Source: Glebionis coronaria (lineage: Eukaryota > Streptophyta > Magnoliopsida > Asterales > Asteraceae). Taken from it: DNA of 64,000 nucleotides. Position 1 is the first letter of the stretch, and each line of letters opens with the position of its first letter. The stretch covers positions 1 to 64,000 of the forward strand of contig JANFOE010002214.1 of NCBI GenBank assembly GCA_025667525.1, written 5' to 3'. The notes below the pieces were generated by a model, which saw only the letters and a program-made list of their open reading frames with translations, ran no database searches and was not told where the DNA came from. This document shows, in pieces, positions 1-10,071 of this stretch. The position numbers and the translations under genes are program-made.

Positions 1-38
1 TTCTGAATCGGACCGTACCTAGGAAATTCTCCACGAAG

Positions 39-928
39 TTAATTAGAAGCTTGAGATTCCCTGTCATGTGCTTCATGCGTCCGGAGTCCAGTATGAAGAG
101 AATTATTTGTATCACCTGCAGAAGAGTTAGAACACGATGGAGCATTTGCTAAATTGGATACCACAGTAGTTGTGATAGTAGAATCATTAGTGTCCTTATC
201 AACATTTAAAGACATACTAACACTCGAAGTCACATTTTCTGTCCTAACTTTAGGCATCCATTTATATCCTGGAGGACATTGATTAGCAAACCACCATTTC
301 CAAGACTTGCTAGCAGACTCATATAATTCCTTAATTTTGCTTCTAGGATTCTTAGTGGTGGAGTCTGATGCTTTACTTTTCTTAGTGGGGGTAGAACCAG
401 AATGGTTCACTTTGCGTTTGGGTATACTAGCGCTAATAGGCTTCGCAACTTGCTGCTTAGTTCTAGTATCTACGCCTTCGACATTATTCATAGCACACAT
501 AGAATGATTAGCATTAGCATACTTTCCACATTTGACACTACAAATTTCACATTCATATAATTCAAATCGTCATTACATGCGATTACAGACTTTTTATACT
601 TAAAAACATTCAAATTCCTAGGGTGTTCTTCTACTTCCTTCATCTTCCCTTGATTCTTGTGTTTCCAGACCTTATCATTCACTTGAGTTCTCTTATGCTG
701 AGGCCGGCTAACACTAGTAGTGGAGACTATTCCTGTAGTAGAAGACACACGAATATTAGTGTTTCTAGAAGTCTGAGGTGATTGAGTAACTTTGTTTGTG
801 GGCTTAGTGGTCATTCTATACATCCCTGGGTTAATCACATTATTGTTCTTAACGCTTGGTGCTATGACATTCCTTATGGGTTGATTATGTGGTAACCTTT
901 CCTTTCCATCCATCTTGGGGGCAAACAC
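39..928 (-). pseudogene. Copia-1L linker between coiled coil and protease, broken
   Basis: Two minus-strand open stretches (928-488 and 500-39) together match the plus-strand linker of Copia-1 at about 39580-40420. The product is basic and rich in Ser/Thr/Asn/Lys, with a WKWWFANQCPPGYKW patch shared by both copies, and leads into the protease. A frame change lies near 500. In Copia-1 this stretch carries a paired-cysteine motif (FVCVKCGKC) that appears degraded here. The protease DSG motif would lie just past the window edge. Function is unknown; its position suggests a gag-pol spacer. Confidence 0.7.
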
Positions 929-979
929 AGGTTTTGCGAGGAATTTGATAAAGCAGATGGTTTTCCCAAGATAGAGGAT

Positions 980-3091
980 CTATTTCTTAATACTAGGTTC
1001 CACAACTTTCCCACCCATTTTAGCAACAAGTTTCTTTAACTCTGCTATCGCTCTGTCCCTGTCTTGTAACTGAGCTTTCAACCCTTTAATTTCCAAATTC
1101 TGTTCATTCATTTCTCGAAACGTTTTGGAAAGTTTTTCTTGCAAGTTATTATCATGTGGAAAACTACCAACGTCTTTTTGCAAAGCAAGTTCAAGAGAAT
1201 GACAATGTTTTTGAAGGAAATCAGTTTTGTGTTGAAGTAACTCAAAAGCCTTTTTATCAACATTTTCTTTACGTTTCGAAAGCTCAATTTCAAGACGCTC
1301 ACATTCTTTGATCTTATCAAGATATTTGCATGCAACATCAGAATATTCATCAATATCAGCACAAGATGTAAAATAAGCACACATAACATCTTTAGAAACG
1401 CATTCTTGCAAGAGTAAATCATATTCATCTGAATAATCAGACTTCTCCATTTGAAGATCCTCAATGTGTTTCTCAAGATAATCAACATATTTTAAATCAT
1501 CATACATTTTAGTCCGAATGAACTCCTCAAACTGAAGAACAGTTTCTTTAATTAATGCCGTATTTGGGATTAATAGTTCTTTCACAAGCAAGGTAATATC
1601 TTGAGGAATCGGGCGTTGCCACTCATCATTTTCACGTTTTGCCCAATCTCTTTCAACAATAGATTTAACATTATCTATGTGGTGTTTAAGAATACCTAAT
1701 GTTTTCCTAGTCTTGCTTTTAGATTCATCTAGAGGGAGGTAGTTAATGTATTTGTAAACATTAGATTTCTTAGGGGCAAACGCTTTCTTCCATTGAATTC
1801 TCTTTTGTTTGCATTCTAAAAACACTTCCTCACGGGTTTTCTGAGTTTGTTTGTTGCAAAGACCATAAAGACTATTCATGTAAGCATAATTATATGGTTT
1901 CACAAACTCCTTATTGACAAGTGGTCGACTATCATCATCCCAAAGGGCAGTCTCTTCACTATCGGCACTAACAGGCATGCAATCAAGATCGGTCCTTTCA
2001 GTCTCATCAAGATAAAGACACGGGTTCGCAGCTTGAGCTTTGGCAAGATACTCAGGACTTGCAAAGCTAGCTTGACCCTTAAACATCGATGGAGGTGCTA
2101 GCATTCTTACGGTTTGAATAGAATCATGCGTGTTATAAACAACTTTCTTCAAAAATTCGACTTGTTCTTCTAGTTTCGTTACTTTTTCGGTTTCTTTATC
2201 ATATCTACTTTTGAAGTCTTGTTTTAACGCATCTACCTCTTGTTTCTTATCCTCAAGAATTTTAGCAGAATCGGTAGTGGTCATAGAGAGCTTTTGTTCC
2301 AGTTCATTAACTTTGGTATTGGCAAGGTACGTTTTTTGACGTTCATCCATTAAGAAAACATTATATTGACGCTTCTCTTTGGCTAATAACTCAAGAGTTG
2401 TATTATATTTGTTTTCAAAATCGTTCTTTTGACTTTTTAACGCACTAACCTTGTACCACTCAAGCTCTTTGGTTTTCTGAAGGAGCTCATCTCTATAGCT
2501 TTCAGTCATCTCACTCGATTTGATAAGAGCAGCTTTGCATTCATCATAATTTTGAGTGAGCGTAGCGTTTGCCTTCTTTAATTGCTTTTGACTCTTTTTA
2601 TTTTCAGTGACATCTTTTTGTAAAGTGGCAATTAAATTAGCAAGCGCAATACGTTCCTCTTCATCATACTCATTTGCATGTTGATCATCCTTAGACTCAT
2701 TATTGCACATGTCTGATGAATCAGGTGTGGTATTGCTATCAACCGTTTCCATCATACACGTGTCATTAATGGCATTGGGTAGATCACTATGTTCATGAAT
2801 ATCACCAAACACATTATATTCATCAGTAGTGTGTACCTTATCGATTGGCTCAGTGTCAAAGATAGGGCCATTGTCATCTTCAGTGACTTTGAAAACTTCT
2901 TCAACCTTTGCCATGTACGAGTAATGTGCATCGAGTTCTTGGTCAGAATCTTCATCATCTGTGTCATCAAGCATTGCTCCTTCCTCAGCTGACAATTTAA
3001 CCCCTGCTTCCATCTTCTTGCATAGCAACATCTTTTCCTTATGATAACCAGAGTCTCTAACCCTTTTTGGCTTCCTGCATTCCTTTGCCAT
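980..3091 (-). CDS. Copia-1L gag extension: zinc-knuckle tail and long coiled coil
   Basis: A 703-residue open frame, the longest in the window. It begins inside the zinc knuckle: the bases just upstream encode CFNCQGYGH in the same frame, followed by MAKEC, giving C-x2-C-x4-H-x4-C. An acidic stretch follows (residues about 40-150), then several hundred residues of heptad-like Leu/Lys/Glu coiled coil (about 150-330 and 530-700). The first Met is probably not a true start; the frame should join the upstream gag, but one base is missing at about 3122 compared with Copia-1 (37345-37400). Likely a structural gag-type protein or spacer of virus-like particles. It is intact here but broken several times in Copia-1. 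Confidence 0.75.
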   Translation of the reverse strand: MAKECRKPKRVRDSGYHKEKMLLCKKMEAGVKLSAEEGAMLDDTDDEDSDQELDAHYSYMAKVEEVFKVTEDDNGPIFDTEPIDKVHTTDEYNVFGDIHEHSDLPNAINDTCMMETVDSNTTPDSSDMCNNESKDDQHANEYDEEERIALANLIATLQKDVTENKKSQKQLKKANATLTQNYDECKAALIKSSEMTESYRDELLQKTKELEWYKVSALKSQKNDFENKYNTTLELLAKEKRQYNVFLMDERQKTYLANTKVNELEQKLSMTTTDSAKILEDKKQEVDALKQDFKSRYDKETEKVTKLEEQVEFLKKVVYNTHDSIQTVRMLAPPSMFKGQASFASPEYLAKAQAANPCLYLDETERTDLDCMPVSADSEETALWDDDSRPLVNKEFVKPYNYAYMNSLYGLCNKQTQKTREEVFLECKQKRIQWKKAFAPKKSNVYKYINYLPLDESKSKTRKTLGILKHHIDNVKSIVERDWAKRENDEWQRPIPQDITLLVKELLIPNTALIKETVLQFEEFIRTKMYDDLKYVDYLEKHIEDLQMEKSDYSDEYDLLLQECVSKDVMCAYFTSCADIDEYSDVACKYLDKIKECERLEIELSKRKENVDKKAFELLQHKTDFLQKHCHSLELALQKDVGSFPHDNNLQEKLSKTFREMNEQNLEIKGLKAQLQDRDRAIAELKKLVAKMGGKVVEPSIKK

Positions 3092-3656
3092 ATGCCCATA
3101 ACCTTGGCAATTAAAACATGAATCCCACTCTGCTGAACCACTTGACTTCCAACAGTTTCCCTATTCCCAGTAGCAGCAGCAATCCTTTGAGCATCATACT
3201 TGACAGTTTGTCGATCATACCTTGCAGAACCCTCAACATGTGTTGGATTATGTCGATCATACCTAGAAGGACTTTCACCAAGTCGATGTGAATCATACCT
3301 TGGAGGACTCTCAACATATCGGTTCTTTGTGTTAGATGATGTTCGAAGATTGTTGTTGGTGGGTTTGTAGATTTTCTTGTATGTCTTCATTATGAAAGCA
3401 ATTTGTTGTTTCATCGATTCTTTTGAGCTTGGTCTTCATCACTATCTTCTTCAGATGATGACTCAGATGGTGGTGATGGTGCTCTTGGCACGTTACCTCG
3501 AGATCTTGTGGATGATGAAGACTTAGATGATGCGGAAGATCTTGGTGAAGATGATGTATTGGAATATGACTTAGGAGCACGAGAGTGAAGACCTTGAACA
3601 TGTTGAATTGTAGTCACTAAAGCAAGTAGATTAGCCGTCTTGGCAACACGTTCATC

Positions 3657-4379
3657 TCAAATCTCATTTGCTTCATTCTGAAATTGCTTCAAGATATCAA
3701 AGAGTCGATGATATGAGACCTCGTCTAACTTTTCTTGTTTTTTCACTAAAGTGACGAATCGTGTCCACTCGGGTTGAAGTTGTTGAAGAAATTGAACATT
3801 GACTTGCATGGTGGAGACTTGCAGATTATTTCTTGTCATGTCGTTCATCATCTTATAAAACCTGGAGTAGTAAGAGTCAATTGATTCTCCATCCCTTGAA
3901 GTAAACTTGCCAAAATTCCAAAACAAGTTTGTTTTGACATCTTGTTTGTTGAGTGATTCTCCTTCTTGCAAGCGTTCAATAGCAGTCCACATTTCATGTG
4001 TTGTAGGGCATGCATTAACCGCTGAATAAATATCATCTCCAATCCCACTTAAAACCATATAGATGGCTTCCTTCTCCGCATCATGCCAAGCATAATTTTC
4101 AGGTGTGAGATTGGATCTTGTTTCATCACGTTCACTTGCGGGTATTGCATCAGTAGTATCAGTGGCTGGTCTTGGAGGAATTGAGATCTTCTTGAAAACA
4201 TATGGTCTATGAGTAATACATTTCCTCAAGGCATCACCATTAGGTCTTGTATCAAGGTATCGTATGAAACGTGATTGCCATTGAGCATACCGACCAGAGA
4301 CAAGCATTGGTGGTCTCTCTTTGTTACCTGCGACCATGATGTTGTTGTTTGTGACACGATATTCTTGAGTAGAATCCAT
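3657..4379 (-). CDS. Copia-1L gag (UBN2-type capsid domain)
   Basis: The start MDSTQEYRVTNNNIMVAG matches the Copia-1 start MDSTTEYHVTNNDIMVAG at 16004. The body shows the plant Copia gag pattern: AQWQSRFIRYLD, a DAEKEAIYMVLSGIGDDIY block, MWTAIERLQ, and SYYSRFYKMMNDMTRNN. An upstream in-frame Met at 4481 exists, but homology favours 4379. The frame stops at 3657 with TGA where Copia-1 has CGA (Arg), a C-to-T change. Open reading resumes beyond it (3617-3411 and 3414-2752) as a proline/serine-rich tail. Gag forms the particle that packages element RNA in the cytoplasm. Confidence 0.85.
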   Translation of the reverse strand: MDSTQEYRVTNNNIMVAGNKERPPMLVSGRYAQWQSRFIRYLDTRPNGDALRKCITHRPYVFKKISIPPRPATDTTDAIPASERDETRSNLTPENYAWHDAEKEAIYMVLSGIGDDIYSAVNACPTTHEMWTAIERLQEGESLNKQDVKTNLFWNFGKFTSRDGESIDSYYSRFYKMMNDMTRNNLQVSTMQVNVQFLQQLQPEWTRFVTLVKKQEKLDEVSYHRLFDILKQFQNEANEI

Positions 4380-4496
4380 CTCAAAAATGATGTGAAGTGA
4401 ATAGGATCTTAAGTAGATGAAGTTGTGAGAAGATTGTGGTTGAAACTTGAAGAAATTGTGAAAACCCTTATCTGGAATCAAACACTACTAAATTCG

Positions 4497-5270
4497 GAAT
4501 GTTAAATGATTGAAAAATCCGGAATCTCTAAAAATTACAAATCTGGAATAATGCTTTATCTTATCCGGAATAACAAACACCTCAATCCGGAATAACAGAA
4601 CTTAGGCTTATCCGGAATGTGACAATTGATAACTATCCGGAATACTGGATGATGACCGTATCCGGAATGTTGTTTGTGAGGTTATCCGGAGTCACAATCT
4701 TTGAACTTATCCGGAATCCTTGTTTCTCCACTTATCTGGAATGCTTGATCGCCCTCGTATCCGGAATGATTGATTGTCCTCTTATCCAGAATGCGTGTTT
4801 TTCCCTTTATCTGGAATACGTGAACTCCTTATCCGAAATATACAAATATATGTCTTATCCGGAATAATCTAAAATTTCTTATCTGGAATCTACAAAACTT
4901 GTTTATCCGGAATAAACGTCCTAGAGGTTATACGGAATATTACTTATCCGGAATCCAGGTTTTGACTATTATCCGGAATACTACAAACTACCTTATCCAG
5001 AAACGTGTGAAAAGACTTATCTGGAATATCACAAACACGTCATTATCCCGAATCAATCTCACGCTGCTTATCCTCAATACGTATTTTTTGCTTATCCGGA
5101 ATCTACTATCTGTTGCTTATCCGGAATATGGTAACACACCCTTATCCAGAATTTGGACAATAAACTCCTTATCCGGAAAACTTTCTTATCCGGAATATTT
5201 GAAAACCCCAATAATCCGGATAGCAAAACCTTCTTATACCGAAAAGTGAAACCCTCTAATTCCGGATATG
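4497..5270 (-). repeat. Leader array of about 32 TTATCCGGAAT units
   Basis: The 0.77 kb between gag and the LTR of Copia-1L is filled with the core TTATCCGGAAT (minus strand ATTCCGGATAA). I counted about 32 copies, exact or with one or two changes, at roughly 20-30 bp spacing with unrelated spacer. The centre TCCGGA is a palindrome. The array is confined to the untranslated leader. Confidence 0.9.
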
Positions 5271-5488
5271 AACTCGATTTTTTTCTAACTTTTCCGAAAA
5301 TCAAACCAAAATTCCTATGAAAAACATAAATTCCTACCACAACTTTGTAGGCAATTTGTATATAGATTTTGAGCTTAAAAACACAAATCTTTTTGAGACG
5401 AGATGATTTGAAGAAGAAAAATCACACGAATCAAAAGATGATAACCACAAACTAAACACGAATCTACCCCATAACGATTGATACCAAT

Positions 5489-5866
5489 TGTTGTCCCAAA
5501 TAATATGATGATAGATTAAGAAATGAGATGGAAAAGATATGAGTTCTAAAGAGAGAAAGTAGTGAGAGAAAGTAGAGAGAAGGAGATATGATTAACTTGA
5601 TGAATATTAGATTAGAGAAAATTAGAGTTACAAATGATCATCCACCCTTCCTAACATGCTAGGAAGGGCCTTATGTAGCCGGGCTTACATGTAACCATAA
5701 TGAGCTATATTGTTTGGACCGGGCTTGTATTTTGGGCTTTAAGTAGCTTAAATCTAAGCCCGTGAACCACGACTATTTAACTAACTATTACAACGTTCTA
5801 ATAAATATTACAATAAAAACCTATGACCGAACATTCTTGTTTGACTCAATATTTTGAGGCTAACCA
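5489..5866 (-). repeat. Copia-1L 5' LTR
   Basis: About 378 bp. On the minus strand it starts with a match to the LTR start of Copia-1 (TTAGCCTCAAAATATTGAGTC) and ends GGGACAACA. It is followed by ATTGGTATCAATCG, the primer-binding region, whose first bases TGGTATCA fit the 3' end of initiator Met tRNA. The outer end reads GGTTAG where the Copia-1 3' LTR has TGTTAG, so the exact border is uncertain by one or two bases. Confidence 0.88.
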
Positions 5867-5990
5867 TCTATTTTCATTTTCATGATTTTGAGCCTTTGAG
5901 ACCAAATGACACACCTGCTATCAACAAAATTCAGTATGTACTTTTAGCACTATTAATAATATACTAATCATTTTAATAAATAAAGTAAAT
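5867..5990. other. No recognisable feature
   Basis: AT-rich spacer between the Copia-1L LTR and the kinase fragment. It may belong to the hAT-like element whose right end is at 6397. Confidence 0.5.
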
Positions 5991-6222
5991 GGTGATTACA
6001 TGGTCATGGAGAATGGGAACTTGCATAACCTGCTTCGCGATCTTCCTCTTCAAACCACTGAAGATTGTACTTTCGACACGTGAGAAGTGGATGAAATTAA
6101 TGGTAACAGGATTCAAAATATGGGTTTTTGAAGGGTTGTTAACCACATGGCGATTTATTCATTAGATTCCTTTAGTCACAGATCGTGCATTGGTATTTCT
6201 TCATCATAGATGTTCACTTTTA
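5991..6222 (+). pseudogene. LRR receptor-like kinase fragment (decayed)
   Basis: The plus strand encodes GDYMVMENGNLHNLLRDLPL then QTTED, a TGA and further degraded codons. After a frame change near 6130 it reads LTTWRF, then VTDRALVFLHHRCS. This is the order found in kinase domains of plant LRR receptor-like kinases related to At2g24230: the ENGNL-NLL-DLPL block, the QTTEDW insert, and the [27 protein letters not shown] block before the catalytic loop. At least three stops and one frameshift are present and both flanks lack kinase sequence, so this is only a partial, dead copy. It ends within about 30 bp of the repeat-rich hAT-like end, which suggests capture. Confidence 0.7.
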
Positions 6223-6225
6223 GCA

Positions 6226-6397
6226 TGTAACCGATAACCCGATAAGCCCGACTCGATAACCCACAACCCGATAGACCCGAACCCGATCGACCCGATATGT
6301 TATAGGGTCGGGTTGCGGGTTTTTATTTTATCAAAACCCAATAAGACCCGATCTGATAAGCCTAAAACCCGATCCGATAACCCGTTTGACACCCCTA
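6226..6397 (+). mobile_element. hAT-like transposon right end with GGGTCGGGT-type repeats
   Basis: Read on the minus strand the segment starts TAGGGGTGTCAAACGGGT, which resembles the terminal inverted repeats of plant hAT elements. It continues as many variants of CGGGTTATCGG, CGGGTCTATCGG and similar. The candidate 8-bp target after the end is TCTCCAAT (6398-6405). The left end was not found and may have been removed by the Copia-1L insertion at 5866. The similarity is by motif only. Confidence 0.45.
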
Positions 6398-7380
6398 TCT
6401 CCAATCTCAAATCCCAACGGCTTACGCCTCTCATCCGCACATCTCTCTTGTCGGTCCTTTGCCATTTTCAACTTCTACTTAAGAACTGCCACCACCTCCA
6501 TAGTTTTCCGATCCACCTCCGGTCCAATACGTTGGCTGCTTCTAACTTCATCTCACTGTAGTGGTGATCCACCTCATCTCCTATGGATTAACTCCAGCAG
6601 TTTCTACTACGTTTCCTTCCACCAGACCTAACAACTCCTATCCTCTACAGATTGTCCATCGTCCGGAAGTTCTACCAACCTTAATCACATCTAATGGCAT
6701 ATGCAGGATTGCATAGCCAAAAGCTTCTCATAACATTCACATAAAACATGTCATAATCACAACCACATCTTCGCTTTTCCATGCTCGACACCAAACAACT
6801 AACCATCCTTTATACTAACAGGTGTTACGCCATTTCTCTAGGTGAACGTTCCATTGTTCACGTTTTCTAACCTCTAGCTTTAACTATTTTCCCTTCAATA
6901 TCACTCCACTATCTTGACAATCCCTTGCTCTCTCAAGCCATTCTTCCTCCATACTACTTTTCGCTTGTCTCCCCATAATCTTAATTTCCATACCATCTTC
7001 CATCTCGTCTTCAACCAATAATTTAGGCGTTCCTCGTTTATTTCCTGCATTCTCATCAATGAGGAATACGCCCCTCTCACTAGTGACTCTCTCTGTAGAA
7101 GAATTCTTCCAAATAAAATGCGTTCTCCAACTATCTCCAAATCTCACGCCAATGCTCTAGGCGTCTTTCTCAATTATCCCTATCGTATGCTCATACCAAC
7201 CATTAGTCTATCAATGGTATACTACGCTTGCTTCCCATCATTTCTTCCCTTTCCATAATCCTTCATAAGGCATTCCATACCTATTAGGCTAACTTTTACG
7301 CAAAACCTCCGATTCCATCGCATCCGTACGCAATCCTTCCAACTTCCCAACTACATGACTTCTCATTCTGCTTAGAATAT
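6398..7380. other. C/T-rich decayed sequence, probably Gypsy pol or 3' region
   Basis: No convincing reading frame. Base composition (pyrimidine-rich on plus, purine-rich on minus) matches the stretch right of the solo LTR, and the position is downstream of the minus-strand Gypsy gag and protease remnants. I therefore take it as the decayed pol or 3' part of that element. No RT or integrase motif could be read. Confidence 0.35.
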
Positions 7381-7699
7381 TGTCGATGTTCAGTCGGTAA
7401 TGAGCTCGACCCGACAGGCCCACGGCCCACACACACCTTACTTATCCTACAAGAAATCCTAAGCCTATATAAACAGGGGTAGGGGTCTCATTATTATCAG
7501 GTTATATCTTATACTTACACCACTTTTACTATGTATCGTCCCGATACTAACTTGACCGTCAGAGGTGGACCCCGAGGCTCTGGCCTCGGGTCCACGTCTA
7601 ACCGGTTTACCTTTGTTTGCAGCATTACTCAGGACCCGAGAAGAAGACGAACGGCCCAGGAGAGTCGTCAGACCGGCCTAGCCAAATTATGCTTCAACA
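7381..7699 (+). repeat. Solo LTR with perfect target duplication
   Basis: 319 bp from TGTCGATG to TTCAACA, flanked on both sides by AATAT (7376-7380 and 7700-7704). A TATA box TATATAAA lies at 7466-7473. Downstream are a CTTGACCGTCAGAGG stretch, a strong hairpin (7565-7595) and TTTGCAG, the layout I associate with LTRs of Tat-type Gypsy elements. No primer site or internal region follows, so this is a solo LTR left by LTR-LTR recombination. Confidence 0.82.
7565..7595 (+). other. GC-rich hairpin in the solo LTR
   Basis: GTGGACCCCGAGGC and GCCTCGGGTCCAC pair over 13 bp with one bulged C and a 4-base loop. It sits about 95 bp downstream of the TATA box, in the part expected to be transcribed (R/U5). 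Confidence 0.75.
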
Positions 7700-8589
7700 A
7701 ATATGGGATGAATTAGTCAGTCTATCGACTATCACCCAACTCTCATCATACTTATTCCTCCACCCCATTATGTATCCCCTCTACCATCTTCGTCCTTACA
7801 CTGTCCTTTCTAAGCTACTCCTATCTATGTAGGAAGTATAGCCTATGTCCCTTCTCTTCATATGAATGTCCAAGCCACGCAACATAACTGTTGATGTGTT
7901 CTCTGCTTTATAAAACTCAACTCGTGCAACTTACATCCTTCATTCAAACCATCCTAACACGTCATCCATATAGCTCAATTTTGTCTCAACTTCACTTCTT
8001 TCCTCTTATTCTATGTCTTCATCAACTATGCTTGCCTTTCCTAGATGGTACTTGGCCTTGCAAATTTTCGTCACCACTTAACTCCATCCATCATCTATGC
8101 CAAATGTTCAATCAAGAGGATTGAATATGTGTTGGAGACGTTCAAGATCCGTATAGATCATTCTCTACGTCTCGTACACCAAATGCCTCTAGCATTCTAG
8201 GCAGATCTAACAATCCAGATCCACTAACTAAGTCTTATCTAGTTTTTCCCAGTCTTCAGTTCCTACAACGTATAAACAATCTCCTTTATTTATCGTCCTC
8301 GCACACATCCTAATCCTTGCCCCACGTATCGTTGTGCTTCGCGGATTTCGTCCAGTCCTTTCGATAATGCCAAGATCGGCTCATTATCCAATCCACCTCT
8401 TCAGCCTCCAACACGCTTTCTCATCCTACTTCACTTCGCCCCTTGCTGGTTTCATGATATGCCATCATCTCTAACTACCTACCCTGTAAATTAGTTTTCT
8501 AAAAATCCCACTTGAAATTCTCCCGTATAACTCCCTTTTTTCCTCCTCACTCATCGCACTCCACCATTGCCTTTAGAATCTTAACGGCT
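7700..8589 (-). pseudogene. Decayed Gypsy pol region
   Basis: Lies between the protease remnant and the solo LTR, in the order expected for reverse transcriptase on the minus strand. I could not read any RT motif; all frames are broken. Assignment rests on position only. Confidence 0.3.
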
Positions 8590-8690
8590 TATCACGGCAT
8601 ACTAGTTCAGTCCGTCATTCTGCTACCAATCCAATTCCATGATAACTTCAACCTCCATGCCTTAAAAGGGATTATATCTACATTGAACTT
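8590..8690 (-). pseudogene. Gypsy aspartic protease remnant
   Basis: The minus strand encodes GMEVEVIMELDW, then after a stop QNDGLN-stop-YAVIS. This lines up with the usual Gypsy protease tail pattern (hydrophobic-DV-hydrophobic-GMDWL followed by HxAxIxC). Several stops are present. It lies about 300 bp downstream of the zinc knuckles, where protease is expected. Confidence 0.5.
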
Positions 8691-8984
8691 AGGATTTCCT
8701 AATTCTAAACTACTAATTCGGAAATTTCATCTACCTCTTTCAGTTTACCCCTCAGCTATCCCAATTATATGATCTCGTTTTGCTACACTAGGACTCGTAT
8801 TAAACAAAGTCATAATTTGAGAAATACAAAGCTAAAATCAGTCCTAGAGAAAATATAGTGGCCAATGATCGTTAGCAAAATACATACCCGTCACCCCATT
8901 AGTGTCCTGCACTTCTTCCACTCCAGTTGCATAGAAAATTCTTCTTCCAATACGGTACCCAATGGTTCCATCACCTTGATTTCC

Positions 8985-10071
8985 TTATAGTGTTAACGGG
9001 TATTCGGCTTGTCCTGGTGCTCTTTCCAACCTTGGGCTTTTGTCCTTATAGTGTCCCATTTCTCCACACTCGAAACAAGCTCCTTCTTCATGTGCCATCC
9101 TAGCCGTTGGTGCATATGCAACATTCAGAATAGGCTTTAGGCAGTCCCTGACATAATGCCCCAGTCCTTGACAGTTAAAACATACTATGCATGGATTATT
9201 AGGTCCATGATGCATAAAATATATAGAACACATTGGATTGTTACATGTGTATCCCCCATCAGCCATTGACATGACATTCTTTCCATCTCTCCTCTTCCTA
9301 TTGGCTTCCCAGTTATTTCCGTCCTGCTTTGCTTCCTTCGGCTCCTTGCGTTTTCTCCAGCCGTACTTAGCCTGCCACTTTTGACTGCTTCTTCTGTTAG
9401 CACTATAGCCGTCAAAATGGCTTGTTGCATTGTGTTTGGCTGAGTAGCCCTAATCATTCCCCTAATCTTATATGGCAGTCCGGGAATGCATCGCTTGATC
9501 TTGTTTGTCTCCGGAGTAACCAAATGAGGCACTAACCTTGCCAACTCATGGAAGTGATCCATGTACTCTGCATTAGCATCTCCCTTCATGACATGTGCCT
9601 AAAACTCATTCTCCAAGTTCTCGAACTCATTGCTTGGACATAACTCTTCAGTCATGAGGGCTTTTAACTCATCCCAAGTTATTTTACAGCTACTCTCCCT
9701 CTTGCTTGAACTTGAGTAATTCACCAAGTCAAAGCCTTACCCACAAACGAACCAGTTGCATACGTGACCCTTTGCCCTGGCAAGCAGCCTCTCATTTCCA
9801 TCGCGCTCTCCATCTTCTCAACCCACTGTGTGAGGGCTACTGCATTTCTTTTATCGTCATACTCTTTCACACAACAAGACGTGAATGCCTTGTAGGTATA
9901 TCTATTGTTATCACCACCTCCATGACCGTTGTTGTTGTTGTTGTTCAGGTTATTAGTCACTTCTTGAATTATAGTCGATATCAGGTTGGATAGTTAAACA
10001 GCAATCAATGCAGCAAAGTCGGGATTGTCACCACCACCACTACCTCCCGCTCTATCTCGGTTGTTCACCAT
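8985..10071 (-). pseudogene. Ty3/Gypsy gag with two zinc knuckles, broken
   Basis: The start is taken at 10071 (MVNNRDRAGGSGGGDNPDF). A TAA follows after about 28 codons, then an Asn/Gly-rich run and YTYKAFTSCCVKEYD, ALTQWVEKMESAMEM, YATGSFVGKALTW, which is the retrotransposon gag domain. After a frame break, MDHFHELARLVPHLVTPE and a basic region follow (9589-9185). Then come CFNCQGLGHYVRDC (complete C-x2-C-x4-H-x4-C) and CFECGEMGHYKDKS (last Cys lost). Gag binds and packages element RNA. The leader and LTR to the right (10711-13254) belong to the same element. Confidence 0.82.

Larger units (their letters stand above)
1..5866 (-). mobile_element. Copia-1L: partial Ty1/Copia retrotransposon, 5' half
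   Basis: Read on the minus strand this is LTR (5866-5489), primer-binding region, leader with a repeat array, gag, zinc knuckle, long coiled-coil region and the start of the pre-protease linker. It runs off the window at base 1, so pol and the 3' LTR are missing from view. The same order, with recognisably similar protein and DNA, is found on the plus strand in Copia-1 (14762-46807), so both are one family. The long gag extension and leader suggest a Sirevirus-like lineage; that assignment is inference. Confidence 0.9.

Noticed and set aside
4619..5249. Plus-strand frames of 82 and 116 codons across the leader array
   Set aside because: They simply translate the TTATCCGGAAT repeats (LSGI/YPEY pattern), antisense to the element, with no conserved frame across the array.
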